From NCBI GenBank assembly GCA_036971475.1, contig JBAIZL010000001.1:213497575-213561574 (forward strand): a DNA stretch of 64,000 nucleotides, written 5' to 3'. A model generated the notes under the pieces. That model was not told the DNA's origin, searched no databases, and worked only from the letters and a program-made list of their open reading frames with translations. The position numbers and the translations under genes are program-made. This DNA comes from Prosapia bicincta. Taxonomy: Eukaryota; Arthropoda; Insecta; Hemiptera; Cercopidae. Of this stretch, positions 38,385 through 49,294 are shown in pieces (the stretch's first letter is position 1; each line of letters opens with the position of its first letter).

Positions 38385-38953
38385 TCTGTAACATATTTTA
38401 CACTAAATGATTTAAGAATTTTAAGATTTAACAATACAGCAATAAATTACGAGAAAAATAAGTTTAAATGTAAATAAATGATGTGCGAATTACATTTTCT
38501 TTTGATTTTGGAATATAATTCACTGGCCTATAGCTAACGCGTGCTAACGTAGAATTTCTAAAACAATTTATAACAATTTGCACAATGCGTTTAGTTACAA
38601 TTATATACTGTATTACTGTCTTTTTAATTAGTTTACGTTTATACTTATCTTTAATCATTATTAAATCATTTCATATTTAAATCGTAGAAAGTGAGTCGAT
38701 GTGGATGGACCCAAAAATACTGAAAAACGCAATCTACTTTATGAACAAGCGAAGAAAATGTAATAAAAAATCAAATGAAATAACGCATAAAGGATTCTTT
38801 CCTATAAATAATGTAGAAACTCAGAGCTGAGATTAAAGATGGGCAATGGACGGGGAAATATCTGCGACTCACTTAAGAGGGGACAACTAGAGTGAAACAA
38901 CCAATCACTTTTCGGTTTTACGATTAACTTAAATATTACTGTGGCGACCACAA
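38385..38953. other. AT-rich intergenic DNA, no gene seen
   Basis: Single-copy sequence; nothing supported. Confidence 0.6.
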
Positions 38954-39211
38954 CAAAAGTAAAAAGTAGGTAATAATATAAACAGATAGTTAGGTTTATG
39001 CAGGTGGGTTGATGAAATGGTGAGGCACATGAAGGAAAACAAAAGTAGAAAGTAGGTAATAATATAAACAGATAGGTAGGTATGTGCAGGTGTGTTGATG
39101 AAATGGTTAGGCACATGAAGGATAACAAAAGTAGAAAGTAGGTAATAATATAAACAGATAGTTAGGTTTATGCAGGTGTGTTGATCAAATGGTTAGGCAC
39201 ATGAAGGAAAA
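38954..39211. repeat. 86-bp tandem repeat, 3 copies
   Basis: CAAAAGTA starts copies at 38954, 39040 and 39126. Each contains AGTAGGTAATAATATAAACA and ends near GGCACATGAAGGA. Confidence 0.95.
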
Positions 39212-40230
39212 CAAATGATTTAGCCAGTGCTCAATAAGGCGAGGGAAACGTCTGTCGCTTGGGTTTAGAACAATAGTGTATCTGATAATAGAAAATAACT
39301 AACCATACTTCCCCAAATTATCAATAACAAGCAATTATTTTAAAAATGTTGTTTCCAACATAATTTCCTTTTTCAGGAAAGTTTACGAAACATTCAAACT
39401 ATTTACTGCAGCCCAAATCATCAATAAATCAAAATTTCCTTTGAAAAAGAACTTCAAAACCTTCCCAAAATAAACAAAGAACATACTTTGTCTTCTTTGA
39501 AACAGGTAACCACTTTGTAAACTGCCGCTGCAGTTGTACTTAAGGGCGAAATGTTCTAAGTATCATAAAGTTAGAAAAATACGGCCGTAAATCACGTCCC
39601 ACCTCGTTATTTTCCACTGGTTTTCAAAAAGTCCAAAGCAGTATTATTACCAGAAGCATTTGCCCTTTGTAGGGTCTTTGGGGCTTTAAGTATGTTTTGT
39701 AAGGAAGCTTTGTTTGAAGGTCACGATTAGAACCAATACGACCAGGAGGCTATACAGTAATACATATATATGTAGGCTTCAGAGATTTGCGAGGAAGGTT
39801 TTGGGTTTAAGAATGATTTTGTGAAGGCTTGTTGTTTGGATTTCACGATTAGAGACGACAAGGCCAGAATGTTGAGAGTATGGCTATACAACCTATGTAG
39901 GCTTTAGAGACTCAGAAGTGATTGTTGTTAGATACAAGCTGTAAAGTGGCAAAGTGGGTGTAATGTATAGTAAATAGTTTGGTGTTAGATACAAGCTGAA
40001 AAATGGCAAAGGGGGTGTAATGTTCATGAGCACTTTACAGGTGTAGCAAGTCTGCAGGGCTCTGCCGAGATCTATAACGGTTCGGCTCCGTACTACAACT
40101 GCTAAACAAACATTGACCTGGTTAATTATGTTAGAATTAGTTTTACTTTATTCTTTAAATTTTTACGCTATTTTTTATAAGCTATTTTCTCTAGTTTGGA
40201 TTAGTTGGCCTATATTTATGCTCAGGCGAT
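39212..40230. other. Intergenic DNA with two old local duplications
   Basis: A diverged tandem pair spans about 39685-39912: both halves carry GGCTTTAAG or GGGTTTAAG, then TTTTGT, then TCACGATTAGA, then GGCTATACA and TGTAGGCTT. A second pair (about 39927-40022) repeats TTAGATACAAGCTG and then GGCAAAG(T/G)GGGTGTAATG. No coding frame is supported. Confidence 0.55.
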
Positions 40231-40548
40231 TATAACCATATTTTGTTTTTTGAAAAATATAACCATATTTTGTATTTTGAAAATTATAACCATATTTTGT
40301 TTTTTGAAAAATATAACCATATTTTGTTTTTTGAAAAATATAACCATATTTTGTTTTTTGAAAAATATAACCATATTTTGTTTTTTGAAAAATATAACCA
40401 TATTTTGTTTTTTGAAAAATATAACCATATTTTGTTTTTTGAAAAATATAACCATATTTTGTTTTTTGAAAAATATAACCATATTTTGTTTTTTGAAAAA
40501 TATAACCATATTTTGTTTTTTGAAAAATATGACCATATTTTGGATTTG
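40231..40548. repeat. 27-bp tandem repeat, about 12 copies
   Basis: The monomer is TATAACCATATTTTGTTTTT followed by TGAAAAA. Copies are nearly identical apart from the second and the last. A multiple-of-three period leaves frames open on both strands. Confidence 0.97.
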
Positions 40549-40789
40549 AAAGGATATAGGGCATATAAGAAAAGTAAACTATATTTTCTATTAGGTCTAC
40601 GTCGTACCTAAACTAACCTTCTAGGAAATATTAGCATAAACGAGAATTTCAGCAAAAAAAAAACAAGAAAAACAAAACAAAACCAATCTATATCTCGGAA
40701 TAGTAAAACAAATTAACAAACAAATTAGTATTTAAAATATGTTTGTGTTAAACATATTTAATAATTGATTTCAGAACGGTTTCTAAATA

Positions 40790-42154
40790 AATTACAGTTA
40801 GAAACAAACGTTAGGGGACCGTAAATTACAGTTAGAAACAAACGTTAGGGGGCCGTAAATTACAGTTAGAAACAAACGTTAGGGGGCCGTAAATTATAGT
40901 TAGAAACAAACGTTAGGGGCCGTAAATTATAGTTAGAAACAAACGTTAGGGGACCGTAAATTATAGTTAGAAACAAACGTTAGGGGACCGTAAATTATAG
41001 TTAGAAACAAACGTTAGGGGACCGTAAATTATAGTTAGAAACAAACGTTAGGGGGCCGTAAATTATAGTTAGAAACAAACGTTAGGGGGCCGTAAATTAC
41101 AGTTAGAAACAAACGTTAGGGGGCCGTAAATTATAGTTAGAAACAAACGTTAGGGGACCGTAAATTATAGTTAGAAACAAACGTTAGGGGACCGTAAATT
41201 ATAGTTAGAAACAAACGTTAGGGGACCGTAAATTACAGTTAGAAACAAACGTTAGGGGGCCGTAAATTATAGTTAGAAACAAACGTTAGGGGCCGTAAAT
41301 TATAGTTAGAAACAAACGTTAGGGGACCGTAAATTATAGTTAGAAACAAACGTTAGGGGACCGTAAATTATAGTTAGAAACAAACGTTAGGGGACCGTAA
41401 ATTATAGTTAGAAACAAACGTAAGGGGGCCGTAAATTATAGTTAGAAACAAACGTTAGGGGGCCGTAAATTACAGTTAGAAACAAACGTTAGGGGGCCGT
41501 AAATTATAGTTAGAAACAAACGTTAGGGGACCGTAAATTATAGTTAGAAACAAACGTTAGGGGACCGTAAATTATAGTTAGAAACAAACGTTAGGGGACC
41601 GTAAATTACAGTTAGAAACAAACGTTAGGGGGCCGTAAATTATAGTTAGAAACAAACGTTAGGGGGCCGTAAATTATAGTTAGAAACAAACGTTAGGGGA
41701 CCGTAAATTATAGTTAGAAACAAACGTTAGGGGACCGTAAATTATAGTTAGAAACAAACGTTAGGGGACCGTAAATTATAGTTAGAAACAAACGTTAGGG
41801 GGCCGTAAATTATAGTTAGAAACAAACGTTAGGGGACCGTAAATTACAGTTAGAAACAAACGTTAGGGGGCCGTAAATTATAGTTAGAAACAAACGTTAG
41901 GGGACCGTAAATTACAGTTAGAAACAAACGTTAGGGGGCCGTAAATTATAGTTAGAAACAAACGTTAGGGGTCCGTAAATTACAGTTAGAAACAAACGTT
42001 AGGGGGCCGTAAATTATAGTTAGAAACAAACGTTAGGGGACCGTAAATTACAGTTAGAAACAAACGTTAGGGGGCCGTAAATTATAGTTAGAAACAAACG
42101 TTAGGGGACCGTAAATTACAGTTAGAAACAAACGTTAGGGGGCCGTAAATTACA
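40790..42154. repeat. 34-bp tandem repeat B, about 40 copies
   Basis: The monomer contains GTTAGAAACAAACGTTAGGG and then CCGTAAATTA. Two binary sites vary among copies: TTACAG or TTATAG, and GGGGACC or GGGGGCC. A rare 33-bp form (GTTAGGGGCC) occurs at 40912 and 41285, 373 bp apart (11 monomers less one base), and the neighbouring variant order also repeats, indicating block duplication. Confidence 0.97.
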
Positions 42155-43766
42155 CTTTTACGGTTTAACATTAACCTATAGATTAATATTTATGAAATTT
42201 AGTTTTTCTCTAAAACTGATGACTATAATCGGAACACTAAAACAAACTAACCCCGAAAGCTCCGATGTGTAGGCCTATAGAGTTAGGCCTAAACAAGAAA
42301 AAAAATTGTTTATTAAAAAATTAAATTATAATCTGAGTATAAATTCCATTAAATATGTCACCTGGCTTACAATGTAGGCTAGTTCTGTTGAATAAAATCT
42401 ATTTTCATTTGCAACTTCCCTTTTGTCCTGTAGGCCTCGTTACGATGTTTTTACCTTTGGTCCTATGATTGCTATCAAGTTCACAGTAAGCTATTACTTT
42501 ATTCGCTCTTCGTGCACAGATTGCTTTACTATTTCTATTCTAGTTTCAGCAGGTTGAGGGGGGGGGGAGTAAAATCTCTTTATGACGTCAGAGGTCTACG
42601 GCTTCGGAAGTTCTATATGAGTCACTAATCTACACTTCTCAATACCAAAGGCATTCGTATAGGCTATCTTAATCTTAGTCATAACGTATAGTCTACACCT
42701 CCTATAGGGCCTATATTCCTTTGTCTCAAACCACTCAAGAAAATCTGCTTTGATATAGGCCCAGGCCTAAATGAAAGTTTAGCGGCTGAACACCTCCCAT
42801 GCGATGCCATAACTTTCACATATTCTTAGTACTGGGGGATTATTGAGCCATTTCTCTTGTCCTGCGTAATTCCATTTACTCTTCCTCATCCCCTCTTAAA
42901 CTCGAAGATCCTGACGGAGGTACGCAACCTTGCCATCATCCCTTATTTTGCCTCCTACTATGTGGTTTAATTTCGAACAGGCAAAGTCACTTAAACCTAC
43001 CGGCCTTGTGCCTTTGTATGTGTGTGTGCGTAAGCGCGACTGTATGGTGTGAGAGTAATGAGAAGAACCATATAGGCTATCACTTCCACACACGGCACCT
43101 TTCTAGCGAACTCTGAACACTGAAGATAATTGAATACACCTAATCCACAGAGGTCTACTTGTTGAAGACCATTCTACGTGCTTAGCCACGTCATGTTACC
43201 CTTAGCTACCATTAAGATATCATCCACTGGAAACAGACACCACTGTCTGAAAAGTGTCCTTTCCTATACGTCATAATAACCCAAATAACCCATACTAGAT
43301 CTATGCTGACAGAAAGGACCGGATTTAGACGTAACCCTTTGTAGATGAATGAATAACTTACAAACAAAACATGAAGGAAAGTTGGGAATTCCTTTGACAG
43401 AAAGTTAGAGAATAATTCACTAAAAGTGTATAAAAGTGCTTGGCAAGAACAATAAATTCATTTTAATGCAGTGGTAAGGCCGCATTCTGATGTGTAGGCC
43501 TACGTAATGGAAGTAAAGTGATTTAAAGTAGATATTATTCTAAAGCGATATCACTGTGCACGTAAGGGGCGACGTTATCGTAGTGCTAAATAAATGTGAC
43601 TCAAATTAAGTAAATAGATTCCCGTTATTAATATATAATATATTGACATGCGGCTTGTCTATAACTTAGCTACTCCAATATAAATTAAGAGTTTTACATT
43701 CTTAGCAGGGTATAATATACTTGTTGGGGCCAGGGAACTATAAGATTGCCAGTCTACCTGATTTAC
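42155..43766. other. Intergenic region upstream of the Sox gene
   Basis: Single-copy DNA with several AGGCCTA palindromes (about 42270, 42291, 42765 and 43494) and a G-run near 42558. No protein frame is supported. As the 5' flank of a developmental regulator it may contain enhancers, but I cannot delimit any. Confidence 0.5.
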
Positions 43767-43945
43767 GATTGTTCCATTGTAACAGAAGAAAACAACAATA
43801 CACCGGCAATTCAGTACCTGGGACACACTCTGCCCAATGAATATAGGGGGCGTATCGACGCTCACTATTGGTTTGTTCAGGCCCCGCCCAATATAACAGG
43901 GTGGGGAGAGCGTCAAGGGATCATTCCAACAAGAACAAGTCAGTC
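43767..43945 (+). promoter_or_regulatory. Candidate Sox gene promoter: Sox motifs, CCAAT pair, GC box, initiator
   Basis: Sox-type motifs ATTGTT (43768-43773), CATTGT (43775-43780) and AACAATA (43794-43800) lie upstream. An inverted CCAAT box, ATTGG (43867-43871), faces a direct CCAAT (43888-43892), with CCCCGCCC just before the latter. TCAGTC at 43940-43945 matches the arthropod initiator TCAKTY and would place +1 at A43942, about 61 nt before the first ATG and about 50-75 bp after the CCAAT boxes. No TATA box is positioned for this start. This is a motif-level inference only. Confidence 0.4.
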
Positions 43946-44002
43946 TTTCGAGTCCTGTTCTAGAGGTAACAAATAGGTTAGTTGTCAATTTTAATTTTAC
44001 GG

Positions 44003-44824
44003 ATGGCGATGTCTAGTCCTCATGGTTACGGCGCATTCGCGTTGCCGCCGGGCATGGAACACGCAGGCTCTACGGAGCAACACATCAAAAGGCCTATGAA
44101 CGCGTTCATGGTCTGGTCGAGGATACAACGCAGAAAAATCGCTCTGGAGAATCCCAAGATGCACAATTCGGAAATATCGAAGCGTCTTGGTGCCGAGTGG
44201 AAACTGTTAACAGAGATGGAGAAGCGGCCGTTTATAGACGAAGCTAAACGGTTGCGTGCGATGCACATGAAGGAGCATCCCGACTACAAGTACCGGCCTC
44301 GCAGGAAACCGAAAACCCCGGGCCAGATGGTGCACAGTAAAGTTACACCCGGGGGAATGCATCATATTGCGCCCACCTCGGCCTCGGCGTTTCCTAGTTT
44401 CCCGCTTCCGCCTTACTTCGCAGCACCTACAAACCCTCACCATCTCGAAGGTCTAGGCGCTTACACGCACCTTCCACCTTACTTCGGGTCCGCTTTCGAT
44501 GCTGTGCATCTGTCTAAACTAGTTCAAAACCAAGCCGCGGCCGCCGCAGTCACTTCGGAGTCTCAGAAGATGCCCAGTTCAGCGGCCGCTGTCGTCAGCT
44601 CTTTTTACTCGTCTCTGTATCCTTCGGCAGGCAGCGGGAAATCCTTTGCGCCTCCACCACCGCCACTGACGACGCTCTTCCAACCGGCCCCACACCACTT
44701 CTTGTTTGGATCTGGCCAACAGAGTCCAGGATCTAGCCCAGGGGAAGCTTCTGTGACACCAACGTCTGTTCCTTCGAATTTAGATATTGAACAACTACGA
44801 AGACCTGTGTCAGTTATTTATTAA
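44003..44824 (+). CDS. Sox21a: SoxB2-type HMG-box transcription factor (Sox21a-like), single exon
   Basis: A nuclear DNA-binding regulator of 273 residues. The HMG box covers residues 27-105 (44081-44317). It has the Sox signature RPMNAFMVW at 30-38, then [18 protein letters not shown] and [20 protein letters not shown], ending YRPRRKPKT. Sox boxes of this type bend DNA at ACAAT/ATTGT sites. The box is of group B; RKIA after WSRIQR and KPKTP at its end fit arthropod Sox21a better than Sox21b or Dichaete, but a tree is needed. The tail has LPPYF twice (135-139, 157-161), a five-alanine run (178-182), FYSSLYPS (201-208), a five-proline run and the terminus LRRPVSVIY. The first ATG (44003) is chosen; ATG 44009 is an alternative with a better -3 base. 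The reading frame is uninterrupted, as is common for SoxB genes, and richer in GC than its flanks. Confidence 0.93.
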   Translation: MAMSSPHGYGAFALPPGMEHAGSTEQHIKRPMNAFMVWSRIQRRKIALENPKMHNSEISKRLGAEWKLLTEMEKRPFIDEAKRLRAMHMKEHPDYKYRPRRKPKTPGQMVHSKVTPGGMHHIAPTSASAFPSFPLPPYFAAPTNPHHLEGLGAYTHLPPYFGSAFDAVHLSKLVQNQAAAAAVTSESQKMPSSAAAVVSSFYSSLYPSAGSGKSFAPPPPPLTTLFQPAPHHFLFGSGQQSPGSSPGEASVTPTSVPSNLDIEQLRRPVSVIY

Positions 44825-45800
44825 GTGTTAGTGTAGATTAAGTACTTTTTGTACAAACCTGTGCCATGTGATGTGTTGTTATGAGTGCCCAAGGTAAGAT
44901 TGAACCTGTTCATTTCATTTTGGGGAATACTTTCCTCCCTGTTACTTATAGTCTATAATATTTGCAAATTGGTTACATTTTTCGAATTTTCAAGTTTTTT
45001 CCTGTCTTTTATAGAGTATAGTTTGTCTTAATGTGATAGCATACATCTCCAGAGATTTTTTCAAACAGGCCTATAGCCTATTTTATAACACTAAAATATA
45101 ATACAAAGTAATAAATAAGTTCTTACTAGTAATCAAATATTTTAAGAATTATTTTCTTTTCTTTAACAAAAGTATTTACTATTATTAAAGATAAAAACAT
45201 TTTCTGTAGGGTTTTATCATTTAATCTGTTTTTTCAATCTTTAATTAAGCACCTTCATAACATCTGAACTTTAACATCTAGAATCAAAAGCAAATTATTT
45301 TGTAGTTTTTTTTTAAATTTTTGTTAAAACCAACTTTAAATATTCATAATTATTAGACCACCACCAGACAGAAATTTATCTTGTCTGACATTTTCTCATG
45401 TAGGCCTATATTATGGTTTAAGTTTATTTCCAGATGGAAACTGCCTACAAAATGTTTTCTGCTGATGACTGCAGTATAGTTTTACCCATTACAAAAACAT
45501 CTAGTCTCTGTTTTGTTTCTTATGATATTTTGTCATCCTCAGAACTTAAAGCCACTATTAATTTTTGAACCTTTTTTAATTACCTGACTGATCCAAAATG
45601 TACTTCTAAATAGAAATAGTGTAATCACGTTTCTCCTATAATACAATATTTATAGATAAAGGATGTTATATTTATTTTTGTTTTATTTAATTCTTTAATT
45701 CCCTTTAGCACATTATTAATTTTAAATTTTGTTTTTGAATTGAGTATTTACAAAAACGAGGTGTCTTAAAGAATAAATTACCACAAGGTTGTGATTATTT
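44825..45800 (+). promoter_or_regulatory. Probable 3' UTR with candidate poly(A) signals
   Basis: AT-rich sequence follows the Sox stop codon. AATAAA occurs at 45110-45115 and at 45772-45777; the second is followed by CACAAGGTTGTG, giving a CA cleavage site and GT-rich downstream context. CCAAGGTAAGAT at 44889-44900 looks like a 5' splice site 69 nt after the stop, which may be fortuitous. The true transcript end cannot be decided from sequence. Confidence 0.35.
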
Positions 45801-47730
45801 TTGATTTTGCCTATTAATTAACAATTAAAGGTTACCTTTTGATTTTCCTCATTCTGAGGCCTAAAACTCTGTAAGGCTGATTTGCCTGTTGTAATTCAGA
45901 GGCACGCAATGTTGTTATTATTTTGATGTTTTAAATGTAAATGAATGTAAATAATATTGTTTAACTTTCTTTGCCAAAGTATTTATTATTATGTGTATAT
46001 AAATGTATTTTTCATCTTAAATACACGTTGTAAAATTTGTAAACAGTATTAAATATAACAGTTAATGTTTTCTTTAAACTATTGCAGTTTCATTTCAACA
46101 TTTTTTGTACCAAGCGTTTTGTTTTGAAAAAGGTTTACATGGTAAATATTTCATTTATTTTTAAATGTCATTTTTTAGAACATTTTACAGAGTAGCCTAG
46201 GTGCGTAGATGTTTTGTTTGTTGATTCTGATAAGATGATTTGTTTACATTATGACCAATCGTGGAAAGTAAAGTTAACCCTATTAGGTCCTTAAAGCCTT
46301 TAGATAGTAATTTTATATTCAAGAATAATGTTGTAAAGTAGTCATAAAATAAATCCTTAACAATATTGCGATATATACTGTATTTGAGAAATGAATATGA
46401 CATGAATGTTATTTTTAATTAAAAATGAAACAATGTGTTCCAGTACTAACATTGAATGAGTGATAATTTAGTTAGAAAAAATGAGTTAAAATAAATTAGT
46501 CTTAAAAAGTTATTTAAACCATAAAAAAATATTTGGTTAAATTAGTTCTGGTAAGCTTTTCTCTTTAATGGCAAACCCAACTATTTTAACAACAGTGTCC
46601 CATTACGTTTAACAAAACATTAAATAAAATTGGCTATATTGTGGTTATTCCGTTATTTATAGTTGAACAGTTTCTTCAAAATAGTGTATAATGTATAATT
46701 TATTTTCATTAACAAAACATCCAAACAATAATGTTAAATATTTTTGGAAATTAACGTTAAATCATAGCCTACGGCGATTTCTAAATTACAAACAGGATTT
46801 TGTTCACATTTCAGCCACTAATATAGGCTATAAAACCTATTCCAAACACTATATGGTAGGCCTAGATTGATCTAGAATTTTTAAAGGCTTATATTTGTTC
46901 TACATGATTTACTTGTAAACAATTAGCAACCGCATTTGCACAGGTAAGATTGGTGTTCAGCGGGACTCAAGAAAATCCCCAACTCGTGTAGCCTAAACTG
47001 TTCAGTAGCCAGTATTTTAAAATAATTTAATTTCAAGGTAAAAGTGGAGAAAATTAATTTTATAGCTGAAGGACAATTTTAGTTTTCCCAGCAGGTGTTG
47101 GATAAAGCAGGAACCACCTGGCCTATGTGAGATGCATTCGTAAATCTAACCCTAAATATGCTACCTACAAGTCGACCAATGTGATTTTGCAGTAAACAAA
47201 AAACTTTGCAAATTTATATAATGTGTAAGCTCTAATCTATTTACTAATGACTATAATTTTTCAGGGCATTTTTTCTTAAACTTTTGGTTTTTTAAAATCG
47301 ATAGTGGAACACAAGTATAATATAGCATTAATAGGATATTATTATATTTAAATAAACTTAATAATAATTTCTATCTCCTTGGATGAACAGCTGTATAATA
47401 AACCTTTTGTAAAGTCAAGACAGAAAATCATTATTTATTAATTTATAATTTATAGAAATACTTTGTGTAGGGCCTATAGGCTAATAAATTTTCTGGCTCC
47501 CTAGTAAATACCCGATTAATCAGACTATTTCACGGCAATGGCGGGAACAGCAGACATATTCAAGACCTGGAGCAGCCTAAATTTTTTCCAACAATAAACC
47601 AAATTACTAGGTTTGGCAGATGTAGTAGCGGTTGTTTCCCTTCGGTAACCCCTGCTGGTTGTAAGTTACGCCGGTAAAATATTACAAGTGTTCATAAAGG
47701 CTGTGCATTATCAAATCGATGTTGGTGCAA
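45801..47730. other. AT-rich DNA downstream of the Sox gene, no gene seen
   Basis: No coding frame or RNA gene is supported. A few AGGCCTA-type palindromes occur (46858, about 47471). Possible distal 3' UTR or regulatory DNA. Confidence 0.5.
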
Positions 47731-48114
47731 CACTTAACTAGCGGCAAGAGGTAGCTCGACTAATTAATGATGGGATCCACTAAATTTTAAGAATTTCAAT
47801 GCAAAAGGTGAGTCGTTTCTATATTTGTAAAATGTTCAGTAAAATATTTAGGTCACTTCACTTAACTAGCGGCAAGAGGTAGCTCGACGAATTAATGATT
47901 GGATCCACTAAATTTTAAGAATTTCAATGCAAAAGGTGAGTCGTTTCTATATTTGTAAAATGTTCAGTAAAATATTTAGGTCACTTCACTTAACTAGCGG
48001 CAAGAGGTAGCTCAACGAATTAATGATTGGATCCACTAAATTTTAAGAATTTCAATGCAAAAGGTGAGTCGTTTCTATATTTGTAAAATGTTCAGTAAAA
48101 TATTTAGGTCACTT
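47731..48114. repeat. 128-bp tandem repeat, 3 copies
   Basis: CACTTAACTAGCGGCAAGAG begins at 47731, 47859 and 47987, exactly 128 bp apart. Copies differ at about three positions (TCGACTAA, TCGACGAA, TCAACGAA; ATGATGGG or ATGATTGG). Each contains GCAAAAGGTGAGTCG, a splice-donor-like word. Confidence 0.97.
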
Positions 48115-49077
48115 ATTCGAACATAATTCCGAATTGTTACAACTGGGCTATATGCTACGAAATGTGTAGGATGCTATTTAAAGTGAAATTGCATTTATAG
48201 CCTATACAGCAATATATTAACACTTGGATATTAGTGGCACTTACTGCCGGTTCCAGAGGTGTGTAGGTCTTACTGTCGGGTAGTGTTTACAATTTTTCAT
48301 ACGAATTTACATTGTGTGGAACATAATTTTAACAATTCGGACCTCTGTTGTTTATAAGAGCATTTACAAAACGCAATAAATAATTTCAATAAGTTTAAAT
48401 TGATGGGCAGGTGTAAGGAAGTTCATCTAGTTCAATATAAAAACAGCCTATCACATTTTAGGACAAAATATTCTCTGATTATTACAAGGTAATACAAGGG
48501 GGTATTTTATCATTTGTAGTAGCTGTGTAAAGTTATGTACATCCATGACATATTTTTAGAGCATTAAAACCGAAGGGTAAATCTTCCTCAATTAAAAACA
48601 CGAAATGAAAGCGTAAACAAGATCCAATTTGTTCAAGAGAAGATTATTATTTTTAGCAACTAAATGCTAAGGCTACCTTTAATTAATTCAATAACTTGTT
48701 GGAATACAAGCACAACATTGTTGTCCAATTAGCCGCGAGTATTTCGACTATACGAGTTGCAGAGGAAACGGCATTTATTTCCAGAAATGTTGCTATTATT
48801 AAAAGAAATAAATTATCCCTTAACGAATATTGGAACCATTTAAACTGATTAAGACTAATGCTGAATTGTTAAAGGTGACACAAGTGCAAGGACGGCTCGG
48901 TAGCCATACTCTCGTTACTTTGGGATTAAATACATTCTAAATTTGTTACTATGTTGGAATGTCTATAATGTTACAGCAACAAAATAAACTTGGCAATTTG
49001 TATAAATTTAGCAACAATTCTATTTCTAATTAATATATGTGTTAGGTCTATAACTTGCATTATTGTAATTTTCATTC
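48115..49077. other. AT-rich intergenic DNA, nothing recognised
   Basis: Single-copy sequence with no supported feature. Confidence 0.55.
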
Positions 49078-49150
49078 CTGATGATGTTGGTACTGTTTGC
49101 CAACGAAAAGCTTTGGATATAAATTAATAAATATTCTTGTATTTGAATAA
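49078..49150 (+). mobile_element. Hammerhead-core-like retroelement terminus
   Basis: CTGATGA (49078-49084) is followed by a stem GTTGG (49086-49090) paired with CCAAC (49100-49104) and then GAAA (49105-49108). This is the order of the hammerhead catalytic core (CUGAUGA, stem II, GAAA), with one extra U before stem II. Downstream AGCTTTGGATA and TATTCTTGTATTTGAA match the palindromic element at 49295-49545. Solo termini of this kind are known from Penelope-like elements; that identity is inferred. Confidence 0.45.
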
Positions 49151-49193
49151 CCTATGTTGGTTTAGATTATTAAACAAGAAAACATATATATAA

Positions 49194-49196
<3 letters not shown>

Positions 49197-49244
<48 letters not shown>
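49197..49244. repeat. (AT)n microsatellite
   Basis: Uninterrupted TA dinucleotides. Flanking words ACAAGAAAACATAT (about 49174) and ATATGTTTTCTTGT (49275-49288) are inverted copies, so the tract lies in the loop of a larger inverted repeat. Confidence 0.97.
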
Positions 49245-49247
<3 letters not shown>

Positions 49248-49294
49248 TATATATATATTATATTAAATATGGTGATATGTTTTCTTGTAATATA

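Noticed and set aside
40175..40611. Open frames on both strands of the 27-bp array
   Set aside because: Translated tandem repeat with a period divisible by three.
36591..42154. CRISPR array
   Set aside because: The 34-bp, 44-bp and 27-bp repeats are head-to-tail with no variable spacers, and the context is eukaryotic.
40790..42154. Interstitial telomere
   Set aside because: TTAGGG occurs once per 34-bp unit and never as a tandem hexamer or pentamer run.
43746..43976. 76-codon frame just upstream of Sox
   Set aside because: It begins with TTG, not ATG, overlaps the proposed promoter motifs and shows no domain.
43982..44002. Upstream extension of the Sox protein by seven codons
   Set aside because: The extension would begin at TTG; the first in-frame ATG is at 44003.
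44026..44443. Minus-strand frames opposite the Sox gene
   Set aside because: Shadows of the Sox coding sequence with no independent support.
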